Origin: JBOFZL01 sp051655155
GTDB lineage: Bacteria > Bacillota > Clostridia > Peptostreptococcales > Filifactoraceae
DNA length: 24,490 bases
Assembly (NCBI GenBank): GCA_051655155.1
Contig: JBOFZL010000040.1
Location: 1 to 24,490 of the forward strand
Direction of reading: 5' to 3'
The translations under genes and the position numbers were made by a program. Every line of letters starts with the position of its first letter. Within the stretch, counting starts at the first letter, position 1. The notes beneath the pieces were generated by a model. That model ran no database searches and had not been told where the DNA came from. It saw only the letters and a program-made list of their open reading frames with translations. Below, one piece after another: positions 1 to 8,343 of this stretch.

Positions 1-831
1 TAAGTCCTTGTCTTTATAAGGCTTCCACTTATATGAAATATCTTTTTTAAGAGAACAAATTAACTCTCTTGGCGTAAGCAACGGTTTGTCCATAAGCATC
101 AGTGATGCTCTAGTTATTTCCGGAATATGCATAAAAAGATGTTCTTTTTTATTTTTCCATATATTTTCCAATACCCTCCTTGTTTCTCCAAACTCCACCA
201 TTTCACCTTTATCCATAATAGCTATTGTATCTGCAATACCTATACAATCACTAAGTCTATGTTCACTCATTAAAATAGTTACCCCAAACTCTTGGTTAAT
301 GCGCTTTAATAAGTCCAAAAATTCCAGTGTTGCTAAAGGATCCAGTTGACTTAAAGGTTCATCTAAAAGTAATAATGTAGGCTGTACCATCAGTGCTGCA
401 CATAGAGCAATCAGTTGTTTTTGTCCTCCAGATAACTCCTCTGGCTTTTTATGTAACAGAGGCTCTATCCCAAAATAACAACAAGTTTCTGCTAGTCGTC
501 TTTTCATAACTTCTCTAGGTATACCTAGATTTTCCATGTGAAACACCAGATCATAACGGACACTCCCACAAACCAACTGTACCTCAGGATTTTGAAACAC
601 CATACATATATCAGAAGAAGGTATTTGTCGTATAATACTTCCACTTTGTAATCCAACTGGTGCAATCTCTTCCTTTATACATTTTAGAAGTGTAGTCTTT
701 CCAGAACCGGAAGCTCCCACTAGTACAGTAATTTCACCTTTTGTTATATTAAAATCTATATCATGTAAAGCGACTTTGTTTGATCCAGCATACTGAAAAG
801 AAAATCCTTCAAACGTAATAATATCAGACAC
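1..831 (-). CDS. ECF transporter ATP-binding protein (partial, 3' end beyond left edge)
   Basis: This is an ABC ATPase of the energy-coupling (EcfA/CbiO) type that would power uptake of a vitamin or metal, here most likely a corrinoid or cobalt because the locus has a cobalamin riboswitch. The reading frame is open for 277 codons. It shows Walker A (GASGSGKTT, residues 39-47), a Q-loop (VFQNP), the ABC signature LSGGQKQL, Walker B with the catalytic Glu (LLLLDEP), a D-loop (SQLDP) and the switch His (SEHRL). About 45 residues after the first ABC domain read like a linker, so the full protein may be a two-ATPase fusion as in YkoD-type proteins; this is inference. The GTG at 831 is chosen because an in-frame stop lies just upstream and the N-terminus fits the family (ITFEGFSFQY). 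Its RBS (GAAAGG) sits unusually close to it, so the start is less certain than the gene. Confidence 0.9.
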   Translation of the reverse strand, partial: MSDIITFEGFSFQYAGSNKVALHDIDFNITKGEITVLVGASGSGKTTLLKCIKEEIAPVGLQSGSIIRQIPSSDICMVFQNPEVQLVCGSVRYDLVFHMENLGIPREVMKRRLAETCCYFGIEPLLHKKPEELSGGQKQLIALCAALMVQPTLLLLDEPLSQLDPLATLEFLDLLKRINQEFGVTILMSEHRLSDCIGIADTIAIMDKGEMVEFGETRRVLENIWKNKKEHLFMHIPEITRASLMLMDKPLLTPRELICSLKKDISYKWKPYKDKDL

Positions 832-837
832 CCCTTT

Positions 838-1113
838 CTAATCCATCGCCTTCTTAGTTTTTGCCGCAAACAACTTCTCTACAACAAGACCATAATTATC
901 TCTTCCATGAGGAAAACCACATTGGCTACAATCCTTTACTCCATTTTGTAAATAGGTAAAGTACCCACCACACTCATCCTCTAAGAAATACAAGGGACAA
1001 TAACAAAATAAACAATTAAAGTTATCTCTATCCGCTACAGGATGGCAAGGGAATGCCTCACAAACCTTATTGCTAAAAAATGCATAATTCTTATTTTTCC
1101 AATCATTATTCAT
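838..1113 (-). CDS. Cysteine-rich small domain protein (probable metal-binding)
   Basis: This is a 91-residue protein resembling the cysteine-rich small domain family (PF04071-like), which I recall being found near cobalamin and cobalt transport genes. Eight cysteines are visible: C18, C23, C34, C37, C39, C48, C62 and C65, including CLFCYCP and CSQC, with several nearby His residues. The core YAFFSNKVCE, NCLFCYCPLYF and KDCSQCGFPH is typical of the family. A role in binding or handling a metal or corrinoid is inferred from the cysteines and the context. It has a good RBS (AAGGAG) about 10 bases before the ATG. It lies between the EcfT and EcfA genes and ends 6 bases before the ATPase GTG, so it is almost certainly cotranscribed with them. 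Confidence 0.8.
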   Translation of the reverse strand: MNNDWKNKNYAFFSNKVCEAFPCHPVADRDNFNCLFCYCPLYFLEDECGGYFTYLQNGVKDCSQCGFPHGRDNYGLVVEKLFAAKTKKAMD

Positions 1114-1149
1114 ATAAAATACAACTCCTTTATAAGTTATTAATTCTAA

Positions 1150-2052
1150 TCACTTAGTTATCTCTACCAACGGAAGCAACCCCCAGTATACTATCATAAT
1201 AGTGTAGGCAGCTAAGGTCTTATAATCCAATTTCAAAGATGTAATTTGGGGATAATATCCAAACTTACCTACACCATAAGTTGATAATATAACGCTTGAA
1301 AATATCAATATTATCATAACAGCCAATAAAGTTATATCACTTCTCGTTAACCTATAAAAAACAAATCTGCTTCGTGTCTTCCCCCCATATTCTTTTGATT
1401 TTAAAACTTCCGAAATAAGCATCCCCTCTTCTAATGCTGAAGTAACCAGTGAAGAAAGGAGCTTCCCTCCATTTTGAAACCTTTCTTTTATAGTACCCTT
1501 ATCAATATAAATATTTCTGGTCTTTTGTATATCTGCCATATCTGTTCCACGTGATTTCAACACATTAGTATATCTCAAAGACATATTAGTGATAAATGCC
1601 AATTTAGGACAAATATGTCCAAATAAATATAAAAATCTCTCACTATCAATTAATATATTTAATGGCAAAAATAGCATAATCAAGTTGAAAATCATCAAAC
1701 CTGCTGAACCCCCATACAAGATAGCCTCTAAAGTGACTGGATTTCCTAGCAAATAAAATAGCATGGTTTCCCCTCTATGATTTATAAGCGGGTTTATTAC
1801 AAGAGTAAATACAAGAAGAATAATACCCATCCTTGCTGCTGATTTCATATGAATACTGTCAATATAATATCTACATAAAAGTAAATTTCCTAAGGTGGTA
1901 GTTATCAAAAATAGTGGATGTTGAAATATAAATACAAAAGTAAATATTCCTATAAAATACAGCAGTGCAACAGATGGATGACAAGCATAAAAACGACTTT
2001 CAATTAAAAACTTCCCCCTATATCCTTTCCTAAATCTTTTGTATACTTCCAT
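1150..2052 (-). CDS. ECF transporter transmembrane protein (EcfT/CbiQ family)
   Basis: This is the membrane coupling subunit of an energy-coupling-factor transporter, about 300 residues long. Hydrophobic stretches include LLYFIGIFTFVFIF, GIILLVFTLVI and LIMLFLPLNILI, with more near the C-terminus (DITLLAVMIILIF). The cytoplasmic coupling region is recognisable: SLRYTNVLKSRGTD, followed about 40 residues later by SALEEGMLISEVLKSKEYG, which matches the paired coupling helices that contact the two ATPases. I placed the start at the ATG at 2052, because GAGGGGG precedes it by about 10 bases; a longer frame opens at 2082 without a clear RBS. With this start the gene overlaps the end of the DUF4430 gene by 49 bases, so translation is probably coupled. 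The substrate is not shown by this subunit; cobalamin or cobalt is inferred from the riboswitch. Confidence 0.85.
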   Translation of the reverse strand: MEVYKRFRKGYRGKFLIESRFYACHPSVALLYFIGIFTFVFIFQHPLFLITTTLGNLLLCRYYIDSIHMKSAARMGIILLVFTLVINPLINHRGETMLFYLLGNPVTLEAILYGGSAGLMIFNLIMLFLPLNILIDSERFLYLFGHICPKLAFITNMSLRYTNVLKSRGTDMADIQKTRNIYIDKGTIKERFQNGGKLLSSLVTSALEEGMLISEVLKSKEYGGKTRSRFVFYRLTRSDITLLAVMIILIFSSVILSTYGVGKFGYYPQITSLKLDYKTLAAYTIMIVYWGLLPLVEITK

Positions 2053-2861
2053 TCTATATAATCCCCCTCTTTGATTGGCCAAACATCAGAACTTTTATTA
2101 ATATAAATTCCATTAACGCAGACCATCCAACCACTTCCCTCGCCTTTGTCAAACTCATATAAATTATCAATACCTTCAACATAGCAAGTTGCTCCCTTTC
2201 CTGTAAATTCCATCTGTATTTTTCTATCTTTCGTAGCTCTTTGTAATAAAGTAAATACAGTATCTCCTTCTTCAATTTCAAAAGAATCCTTGGAAAGTAT
2301 CGCAACCTTATCATCCACTCCAGTTATGGATAAATAAGCTATTTTCTCATTCTTATCCTGTATCTTTTCAGTATTTGCCTTCTCAGTATTAGTGTTAGTT
2401 GATTTACTTACTTCTGTTCCCTCTTTAATTGGAGTTTTTTCCTTACTCTCTAAGGGTTTACTTTCTTTCGCTACACTTGGAGTGGCAGTATTTCCATCCT
2501 CTAGTTTAGTAGATGATGTATTGGATTCTTTTATAGGTACCGATTCTTTTGTTTCAGTATTATTTGAACCTTTTTCTTCATTAAGTGACTTTTCTGGTGC
2601 AACTTCTTTTGTTGCTTTACCTTCTGTTGAGTCGGGCTTCTTTACATCATTTGATGAATCCTTTTCTCCGCTTGTAGATACCTGTCCACCTGCACTTTTT
2701 TCTGTAGACGAATTCTCCACTTTTTTAGTTACATCTTGTTCAACTGATTGATAGCCACTTTTTAACGCTTGTTCATTAAATTTCATGTGATCACTGTCTA
2801 ACATAACATACGTAAAAATAGCAATAAGACTGAGCAGTATAACAATAATTTTCTTCTTCAT
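2004..2861 (-). CDS. Membrane-anchored DUF4430 (transcobalamin-like) surface protein
   Basis: This is a 285-residue exported protein. Residues 3-22 form a hydrophobic signal or anchor (IIVILLSLIAIFTYVML); there is no lipobox Cys, so it is probably held by an uncleaved membrane segment. Residues 35-175 are a low-complexity linker rich in Ser, Thr, Lys and Glu, probably a wall-spanning stalk. The C-terminal 110 residues match the DUF4430 domain (PF14478), which resembles the C-terminal domain of transcobalamin: YVEGIDNLYEFDKGEGSGWM, then VCVNGIYINK, then IKEGDYIEWKYTKDLGKDIG. It is the first gene after the cobalamin riboswitch and terminator and overlaps the EcfT gene. A role in capturing a corrinoid or related ligand at the cell surface is inferred from the fold relationship and the control element. 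The family is also found on proteins with no known link to B12. Confidence 0.85.
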   Translation of the reverse strand: MKKKIIVILLSLIAIFTYVMLDSDHMKFNEQALKSGYQSVEQDVTKKVENSSTEKSAGGQVSTSGEKDSSNDVKKPDSTEGKATKEVAPEKSLNEEKGSNNTETKESVPIKESNTSSTKLEDGNTATPSVAKESKPLESKEKTPIKEGTEVSKSTNTNTEKANTEKIQDKNEKIAYLSITGVDDKVAILSKDSFEIEEGDTVFTLLQRATKDRKIQMEFTGKGATCYVEGIDNLYEFDKGEGSGWMVCVNGIYINKSSDVWPIKEGDYIEWKYTKDLGKDIGGSF

Positions 2862-2889
2862 TACAATTCTCCTCCATTAAAATTAATAA

Positions 2890-2918
2890 AATAAAAAACC
2901 CCAGTCACAAGACTGAGG
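2890..2918 (-). terminator. Intrinsic terminator of the riboswitch leader
   Basis: On the minus strand CCTCAGTC, TTGT, GACTGGGG form an 8-bp hairpin including one G-U pair, followed by TTTTTTATTTTATT. It lies between the cobalamin aptamer and the first gene (start 2861), where a riboswitch-controlled terminator is expected. I could not identify the antiterminator partner by eye. Confidence 0.8.
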
Positions 2919-3010
2919 TTGATAATTCTCACAATTCACGCCAAAAAAATAGCGAACAACATCTGCAAAAAAATCAATAAACCCCATATCCTGTGAAGTT
3001 ATACTGAAAA

Positions 3011-3185
3011 ATCATTGGCAGGTCTTTCGACTTAGACATTGACACTCTTTTACCTTCCCAAGAAATTCTCAGTGGTTATGCAACAGAAGTATTGCATTAA
3101 AAAAGCTACATCTTCACGACAGCAGGACTGTTCAGGATTCACACCTAATTCCCTATTATCGCACCAGTAAGTGCGCACCAATAAT
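3011..3185 (-). promoter_or_regulatory. Cobalamin riboswitch (aptamer)
   Basis: Read on the minus strand, this leader has the cobalamin aptamer signatures in order: GGTGCG, GGGAATTAGGTGTGAATCC, the CAGTCCTGCTGTCGTGA segment (related to the usual CCCGCCACTGT), a variable stem, GTCGAAAGACCTGCC (the B12 box). The ends close in an 8-bp P1 stem: ATTATTGG (3185-3178) pairs with CCAATGAT (3018-3011) including one G-U pair. Together with the downstream terminator this predicts repression of the ECF operon when adenosylcobalamin or a related corrinoid is plentiful. I rely on remembered consensus, not a covariance search. Confidence 0.92.
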
Positions 3186-3210
3186 TATTTTTTATTTATT
3201 TGTCAACTTA

Positions 3211-3239
3211 ACGATAACATACACCTATGTATCTGTCAA
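3211..3239 (-). promoter_or_regulatory. Promoter for the riboswitch-ECF operon
   Basis: On the minus strand a perfect -35 TTGACA (3239-3234) is followed after 17 bases by TATCGT (3216-3211), extended by an upstream TG. The start of transcription would fall near 3204, about 20 bases before the P1 stem of the riboswitch. Confidence 0.65.
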
Positions 3240-3418
3240 ATGAATTTTACAGATACAACTTTGATCAAGCCTATTCAAATTTAATAAAGTGTTATAAAAA
3301 GCGAAAAAGCACTTTCTTATACAATATCTCATACAAAATAAAATTAGTACCCTATTCCATCTACCAACCTTAAAATATCATAAACTATATTATACTTTTT
3401 TACTCTAAGTATCTATGT

Positions 3419-3447
3419 TATAATTTAAGAAAATAACACTTTGGAGG
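3419..3447 (+). promoter_or_regulatory. -10 box and RBS for the FAH-family gene
   Basis: A perfect TATAAT lies at 3419-3424, 30 bases before the ATG, and GGAGG at 3443-3447 is 7 bases before it. No good -35 box is visible at the normal distance (the sequence there is a T-run), so the promoter call rests on the -10 box. The rest of 3240-3418 is AT-rich and I see no gene in it. Confidence 0.5.
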
Positions 3448-3454
3448 TAAAATT

Positions 3455-4330
3455 ATGGAATTTTTAAGAGGACTTTACAATAATAAAGAAGTACTAGGTG
3501 TTAAAAACGGAGAAAGAGTATATTTAACTTGTGACTTAGGTTTATGCAAAGATATAACTTCAATGATAGAACTTATTAAAATTTTAGACGAGCCTACCTT
3601 AGAAAAACTTAGACTTGATATTGTAGCAGATAAGGTTAAGTCCATAGCCTTAGATGAAATTAAACTACTAGCTCCTATTGATAGACCAATCCATGACCTT
3701 ATCTGTGTGGGAGTTAACTACAGCGATCACTTAGCAGAGGTAAGCTCAAAAATCCAGATTAATGAATCTTCTGCCCCTGTCTATTTTTCAAAGAGAGCAT
3801 GTAAACTCACCGGACCTGATGAAGATATTTATGGGCATCTATCCCTTGATCACAGGCTGGACTATGAAGTGGAGCTAGCTATTATCATAGGTAAGGAAGG
3901 TAAAAACATCCCCCTTGAAAAAGCAGAAGAATATATATTCGGCTACAGCATATCCAATGATATGACTTCACGAACCTTACAAAAAAATCATGACCAATGG
4001 TATAAGGGTAAAAGCCTAGATGGATTTTCAATCTTAGGCCCATGGATAGTGGAAAAATCAGACCTTTCTCTACCGCTTAAACTGGATATCCAATCCTATA
4101 TAAATGGTGAGTTAAGACAAAATTCCAATACATCCTACCTTATTTCTGATATCCCTAAACTCATATCTATATTTTCTCAGGGTTGCACCCTAGAACCAGG
4201 AGATATTATACTTACAGGAACTCCATCTGGAGTAGGCATGGGTTTTAAACCATCAAAATTTTTAAAGTCCGGTGATACTGTGGAATGTAAGATTCAAGGA
4301 ATTGGAGTTTTAAAAAATAAGATAATCTAA
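3455..4330 (+). CDS. Fumarylacetoacetate hydrolase (FAH) family protein
   Basis: This is a 291-residue metal-dependent enzyme of the FAH superfamily, which splits C-C bonds in or isomerises acylpyruvate-like and oxaloacetate-like compounds. Residues 1-75 are the small N-terminal part (cf. LLAPIDRP); the FAH core follows. Visible are VGVNYSDHLAE, the metal ligands E138 and E140 in DYEVELAIIIG, D169 in YSISNDMTSR, the catalytic-site stretch KSLDGFSILGPW (residues 186-197), and the typical end LEPGDIILTGTPSGVGMG. The exact substrate cannot be read: bacterial members include acylpyruvases, homoprotocatechuate-pathway isomerases and oxaloacetate tautomerases, and no neighbouring catabolic genes are present to decide. 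It has its own RBS and a likely -10 box. The next gene, sbcD, starts 57 bases downstream on the same strand, with no terminator visible between them. Confidence 0.92.
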   Translation: MEFLRGLYNNKEVLGVKNGERVYLTCDLGLCKDITSMIELIKILDEPTLEKLRLDIVADKVKSIALDEIKLLAPIDRPIHDLICVGVNYSDHLAEVSSKIQINESSAPVYFSKRACKLTGPDEDIYGHLSLDHRLDYEVELAIIIGKEGKNIPLEKAEEYIFGYSISNDMTSRTLQKNHDQWYKGKSLDGFSILGPWIVEKSDLSLPLKLDIQSYINGELRQNSNTSYLISDIPKLISIFSQGCTLEPGDIILTGTPSGVGMGFKPSKFLKSGDTVECKIQGIGVLKNKII

Positions 4331-4387
4331 AGGCTAAAAAGCATTTAAGTTTATAACCATATATTTATTGCTATCAGAAGGAGAACT

Positions 4388-5521
4388 ATGAAATTTATAC
4401 ATTTATCTGACCTTCATATAGGAAAGCGTGTCAACGAATTTTCTATGATTGAAGACCAAGAATATATATTAATTAAAATACTAAACATTATTGATGAAGA
4501 AAAACCACAGGCAGTGATTATTGCAGGAGATGTGTACGATAAGTCCCTGCCTCCTACTGAAGCTATAGAACTGTTTAATGACTTTTTAGAGCATCTTGCC
4601 AAACGAAATCTTACAGTATTGATTATAAGTGGCAATCACGACAGCCCTGAACGTCTTTCCTTCGGAAATAAAATCTTTGATAAATCAGGGATACACATAT
4701 CCCCTACTTTTAATGGTAAAATTAAAACCATAAAGCTTAAAGATAATATAGGAGAAGTGAACTTTCACCTTCTTCCATTTGTCAAGCCTGCAAATCTAAG
4801 AAAGATATTTCCAGATTCAAAAATTGAAACCTATAATGATGGGATAAAAGTTATTCTAGACTCTATTTCCTTAGACAACAAATCTAGGAATGTACTTATA
4901 ACCCATCAGTTTGTTACAGGTGCAATCACCAGTGATTCAGAAGAATTATCTGTGGGAGGCTCTGATAATGTTGATGGAAGTATATTTTCTGACTTTGACT
5001 ATGTGGCACTAGGCCATCTGCATAGACCCCAAAAGATTTTACGTGATACCATACGTTATTCAGGAACACCACTTAAATACTCATTCTCTGAGTGTAACCA
5101 CAAAAAAAGTGTAACCCTTGTAGAGCTTAAAGAAAAAAATGATATCTCAATTAAAACTGTGGAACTTGTTCCACAACGAGATCTCCGTGAAATAAAGGGT
5201 AGCTATGATGAAATTGTAAATAAACAGTTCTATGAAAACACTAATACTAACGACTACTTGCACATAACCCTTACAGACCAGGAAGATGTTTATGATGCCC
5301 TTGCCAAACTACGCATAGTCTACCCTAATATTATGAAATTAGACTATGATAATAAGAGAACTCGCACTTCCTCTACTGTTCAGTGTGCAACTAACGTAGA
5401 AGAAAAAACACCTTTAGAGCTATTCGCTGAGCTTTATTTATTACAAAATGGCAGTGAACTCACCAAAAATCAAGAAGAATTTTTACAAAATACTATCGAA
5501 GCTATATGGGAGGATGCATAA
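4388..5521 (+). CDS. sbcD: DNA repair exonuclease SbcCD, nuclease subunit SbcD
   Basis: This is the Mre11-like calcineurin-type nuclease of the SbcCD complex, which cleaves hairpins and double-strand DNA ends with Mn2+. At 377 residues it is close to the usual length. The phosphoesterase motifs are in order: SDLHIGKR (D8, H10), AGDVYDK (D48), SGNHDSPE (N83, H84, D85), ITHQF and GHLHRPQ. The capping and SbcC-binding regions follow. The start ATG has AAGGAG a few bases upstream. The stop TAA overlaps the ATG of sbcC by one base (5521), a classic translationally coupled pair. Confidence 0.96.
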   Translation: MKFIHLSDLHIGKRVNEFSMIEDQEYILIKILNIIDEEKPQAVIIAGDVYDKSLPPTEAIELFNDFLEHLAKRNLTVLIISGNHDSPERLSFGNKIFDKSGIHISPTFNGKIKTIKLKDNIGEVNFHLLPFVKPANLRKIFPDSKIETYNDGIKVILDSISLDNKSRNVLITHQFVTGAITSDSEELSVGGSDNVDGSIFSDFDYVALGHLHRPQKILRDTIRYSGTPLKYSFSECNHKKSVTLVELKEKNDISIKTVELVPQRDLREIKGSYDEIVNKQFYENTNTNDYLHITLTDQEDVYDALAKLRIVYPNIMKLDYDNKRTRTSSTVQCATNVEEKTPLELFAELYLLQNGSELTKNQEEFLQNTIEAIWEDA

Positions 5522-8286
5522 TGAGACCAACAAAACTTACGCTATCAGCCTTTGGCCCCTATGCATCTGAAACTGAAATAAACCTAGATAAATTAGGGAC
5601 AAATGGGCTCTACCTTATTACAGGAGATACAGGTGCTGGAAAAACCACAATCTTTGATGCCATAACCTATGCTCTTTATGGAGAACCCAGTGGCAATACA
5701 AGAAATGCTACTATGTTTCGTAGTAAGTATGCAGATAGTAATACCCCAACCTTTGTAGAACTTAATTTCATTTATAACGATAAAGAGTATTACATCAAAC
5801 GAAATCCCGAATATCAGCGTATATCCAAACGTGGCGACGGACTAACAATCCAAAAAGCTGAAGTTGAACTTCACTTCCCTAACGGAAAGGTTATAACCAA
5901 ACAAAAAGAAGTTGAAAATGCAATAATAGAAATTGTAGGTATTAATCGTGAACAATTTACCCAAATATCTATGATAGCTCAGGGAGAATTTTTAAAACTC
6001 CTTCTTGCTTCCACTGAAGATAGAAAGAAAATATTCAGAAAAATATTCAACACCAGATTATATGAAGCTTTACAAGAGGATTTAAAAGATAAGGCAAAGA
6101 TAATTTCAGATAAATTAAAACTTAATAAAGAAAGAATCAATGGATTTATTAAAGATATCACCTTTAAAGAAGATAGTGTTTTAAATCTTCAACTTGAAAA
6201 AGCTAAATCCTCAGAAGTTCCAATGAATGAAATCCTACAACTAATAGTTGAAATAATAGCTCAAGATGAAAATGAATATAAGCAAATAGACAAAGAACTT
6301 AATAATATTCAAAAAGAAACTGAAAAATTAATAGAAATCATAACTAAGGCAGAGGCAATAGAAAATGATAAAGAAAAACTTGAAAACTTTAACTTAAATC
6401 TTGTTGAAGCAACTAAAGCCTTAGAAGAAGCTGGTATCCAGCTTAAAGTTGAAAAAGACAAAGAAAATGAGCGTATAAAACTTTCCCAGAATATAACAGC
6501 CTTAAACCTAAGTCTTCCCAAATATTTTCAACTAGAAGAGCTATCAAATAAAATGAATAAAGCTCAGATGGAATTGGATAAACTACAAAAGGATATAGAA
6601 CAGTATAAGTTTGATGAAGAAAAACTCCAAAAAAAGATTGAAGATAATGAAAAAAAACTTGAGACCCTAAAAGACTGCCCTTTAAAACTTAAGGATCTTC
6701 AATCCAAAGAAAAAGACTTGAAAAGTGAAAAAGAAGTATTGCTTTCTCTAATAGACGGTTATGATGAATTTCAAAATTTATCTGCCCGATTAGAAACTAT
6801 ACAAAGCACTTATAAAGAAAAATCCCTTCATTCTGCTGAAGCTAATAATATTTATTATCTAAAGAATAAACAGTATTTAGATCAGCAGGCAGGAATATTA
6901 GCCAAGGGACTAAAAGATGGAGAACCTTGTTCTGTATGTGGTTCAATGGAACATCCTAAAAAGGCTATATTAGGTGAAGATGCACCTACCAAAGAAGAAG
7001 TGGAAAAGGCACAAAAGCACTATGATATACTGGCAAAAGAAGTAACTGGCTTGAGCTTAGAGTCAAATTCAATTAAATTAAATAAAGAAAATAAAAAAGA
7101 AGAACTAATAAAAAGTGCCAAATCCATAGACCTTCAATATGAATTTGAAAAAATGCCTAGACTAATCAAACTAAACTTAGAAGAAAATAACTCTCAGCTT
7201 CAAAAATTAACTGATGAAGCTAAAAAAATAACAGAACAAATATTATATTTCAATTCTATATCTGAAAATCATCCATCAAACAAAGCCAAACATTTAGATA
7301 TAAAGAATAAAATAGCTGAGAATGAAAAAAATGAGATTCAACTTAAGACAGAACTTAAAGCAAACATCGAGTTAAAAAACGACTTAGCTAAGGCTTTAGA
7401 ATTTAAGAGCAAAAGAGAGGCAGAACATCACATAGGCGAAATGGAAACACAGTTAGAAGAAATGAAAAAGGCTCTTCAAAATGCCTTAGAAAATGAAGGT
7501 AAACATAAGAATAAGGTAAACCTCATTGAAGGCCAGATACTAGCAATAAAATCTAAAATTGAAAATGTCGATAAACTGGATCTTTCTTCCTCAAAAGAAA
7601 GAAGAGCTGAATTAAATATTATAAAAGATGAACTTAACGAAAAATCAAGAGTACTTCACTCTCGCTTAGACAAAAACAAAGCTTTACTTGAAAATATAAA
7701 TACTCAGTCCTACCTTCAAGTTCAATTGGAAGAACAGTCCAAATTAATTGATTCCCTTTCTAAAACAGCAAACGGGAATATTTCTGGAAAAGAAAAAATC
7801 ACACTTGAAACCTTTATCCAGATGACTTATTTTGACAGAATCATAGCTAGAGCAAACACCCGCCTAATGATGATGTCTAATGGTCAATATGAACTTAAAA
7901 GACGGACGGAACAAGAAAACAAACAGGGTAAAAGTGGTCTTGATCTTGATATAATTGACCATTACAACGGCTCGACCCGAAGTGTAAACACCCTTTCCGG
8001 TGGTGAATCCTTCAAAGCTTCCTTATCCCTGGCTCTTGGACTATCTGACGAGATCCAAGCCTCTTCTGGGGGCATACGTCTTGATACTATGTTTGTTGAC
8101 GAAGGTTTTGGCTCCTTAGACGATGAATCTCTGTCATCAGCTATTAAAACCCTATCCTCTCTTTCAGAAGGTAATAGACTTGTGGGCATAATCTCCCATG
8201 TAGGCGAATTGAAAGAAAAGATTGACAAACAGCTTGTAATCAAAAAAGATAAAATCGGTGGAAGTAAAGTTAATATAATCCTATAA
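5521..8286 (+). CDS. sbcC: DNA repair exonuclease SbcCD, ATPase subunit SbcC
   Basis: This is the Rad50-like SMC-family ATPase that partners SbcD. It has 921 residues counting from the ATG at 5521, which overlaps the sbcD stop and has GGGAGG nearby; a longer frame opens at 5506 but lacks the family N-terminus. The protein begins MRPTKLTLSAFGPYASE. Walker A is GDTGAGKTT (residues 35-43). Two long, Lys/Glu-rich coiled-coil arms flank a zinc hook, CSVC, at C470 and C473. The C-terminal lobe carries the signature LSGGESFKASLSLALGLSD (from about residue 825), Walker B MFVDEGFGSLD and the switch His in ISHV. All key residues are present, so it looks fully functional. The gene ends at a 16-bp inverted repeat shared with the convergent small gene. 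Confidence 0.96.
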   Translation: MRPTKLTLSAFGPYASETEINLDKLGTNGLYLITGDTGAGKTTIFDAITYALYGEPSGNTRNATMFRSKYADSNTPTFVELNFIYNDKEYYIKRNPEYQRISKRGDGLTIQKAEVELHFPNGKVITKQKEVENAIIEIVGINREQFTQISMIAQGEFLKLLLASTEDRKKIFRKIFNTRLYEALQEDLKDKAKIISDKLKLNKERINGFIKDITFKEDSVLNLQLEKAKSSEVPMNEILQLIVEIIAQDENEYKQIDKELNNIQKETEKLIEIITKAEAIENDKEKLENFNLNLVEATKALEEAGIQLKVEKDKENERIKLSQNITALNLSLPKYFQLEELSNKMNKAQMELDKLQKDIEQYKFDEEKLQKKIEDNEKKLETLKDCPLKLKDLQSKEKDLKSEKEVLLSLIDGYDEFQNLSARLETIQSTYKEKSLHSAEANNIYYLKNKQYLDQQAGILAKGLKDGEPCSVCGSMEHPKKAILGEDAPTKEEVEKAQKHYDILAKEVTGLSLESNSIKLNKENKKEELIKSAKSIDLQYEFEKMPRLIKLNLEENNSQLQKLTDEAKKITEQILYFNSISENHPSNKAKHLDIKNKIAENEKNEIQLKTELKANIELKNDLAKALEFKSKREAEHHIGEMETQLEEMKKALQNALENEGKHKNKVNLIEGQILAIKSKIENVDKLDLSSSKERRAELNIIKDELNEKSRVLHSRLDKNKALLENINTQSYLQVQLEEQSKLIDSLSKTANGNISGKEKITLETFIQMTYFDRIIARANTRLMMMSNGQYELKRRTEQENKQGKSGLDLDIIDHYNGSTRSVNTLSGGESFKASLSLALGLSDEIQASSGGIRLDTMFVDEGFGSLDDESLSSAIKTLSSLSEGNRLVGIISHVGELKEKIDKQLVIKKDKIGGSKVNIIL

Positions 8287-8343
8287 ATTAATAAGGCTCA
8301 CAATCCATGGAAATCACTCCTTAGATCGTGAGCCTTATTAATT
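8286..8343. terminator. Perfect 16-bp inverted repeat between convergent genes
   Basis: AATTAATAAGGCTCAC at 8286-8301 is exactly complementary to GTGAGCCTTATTAATT at 8328-8343, with a 26-base loop. It begins inside the sbcC stop codon and ends inside the stop codon of the convergent gene, so both transcripts would carry the stem at their 3' ends. There is no long T-run on either strand beyond the AT-rich base of the stem, so a bidirectional terminator or 3'-end protecting stem is likely but not proven. Confidence 0.6.

Noticed and set aside
86..349. Plus-strand open frame of 87 codons.
   Set aside because: It is antisense to the well-supported ABC ATPase frame, including its Walker B region, and lacks an RBS.
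2001..2003. A TTG directly after the DUF4430 stop with a good upstream AGGGGG, as a possible EcfT start.
   Set aside because: It is out of frame with the EcfT reading frame.
2392..2751. Plus-strand open frame of 119 codons opposite the DUF4430 gene.
   Set aside because: It mirrors the low-complexity Ser/Thr/Lys/Glu linker, giving a Ser/Phe/Val-rich translation with no RBS or recognisable domain.
3176..3206. A second minus-strand TTGACA near 3206-3201.
   Set aside because: A promoter here would start transcription inside the riboswitch aptamer; its -10 (TATTGG) is also poor. The promoter at 3211-3239 fits better.
3455..8286. A functional link between the FAH-family enzyme and SbcCD.
   Set aside because: They share a strand and are 57 bases apart, so cotranscription is possible, but nothing in the sequence connects their biochemistry.
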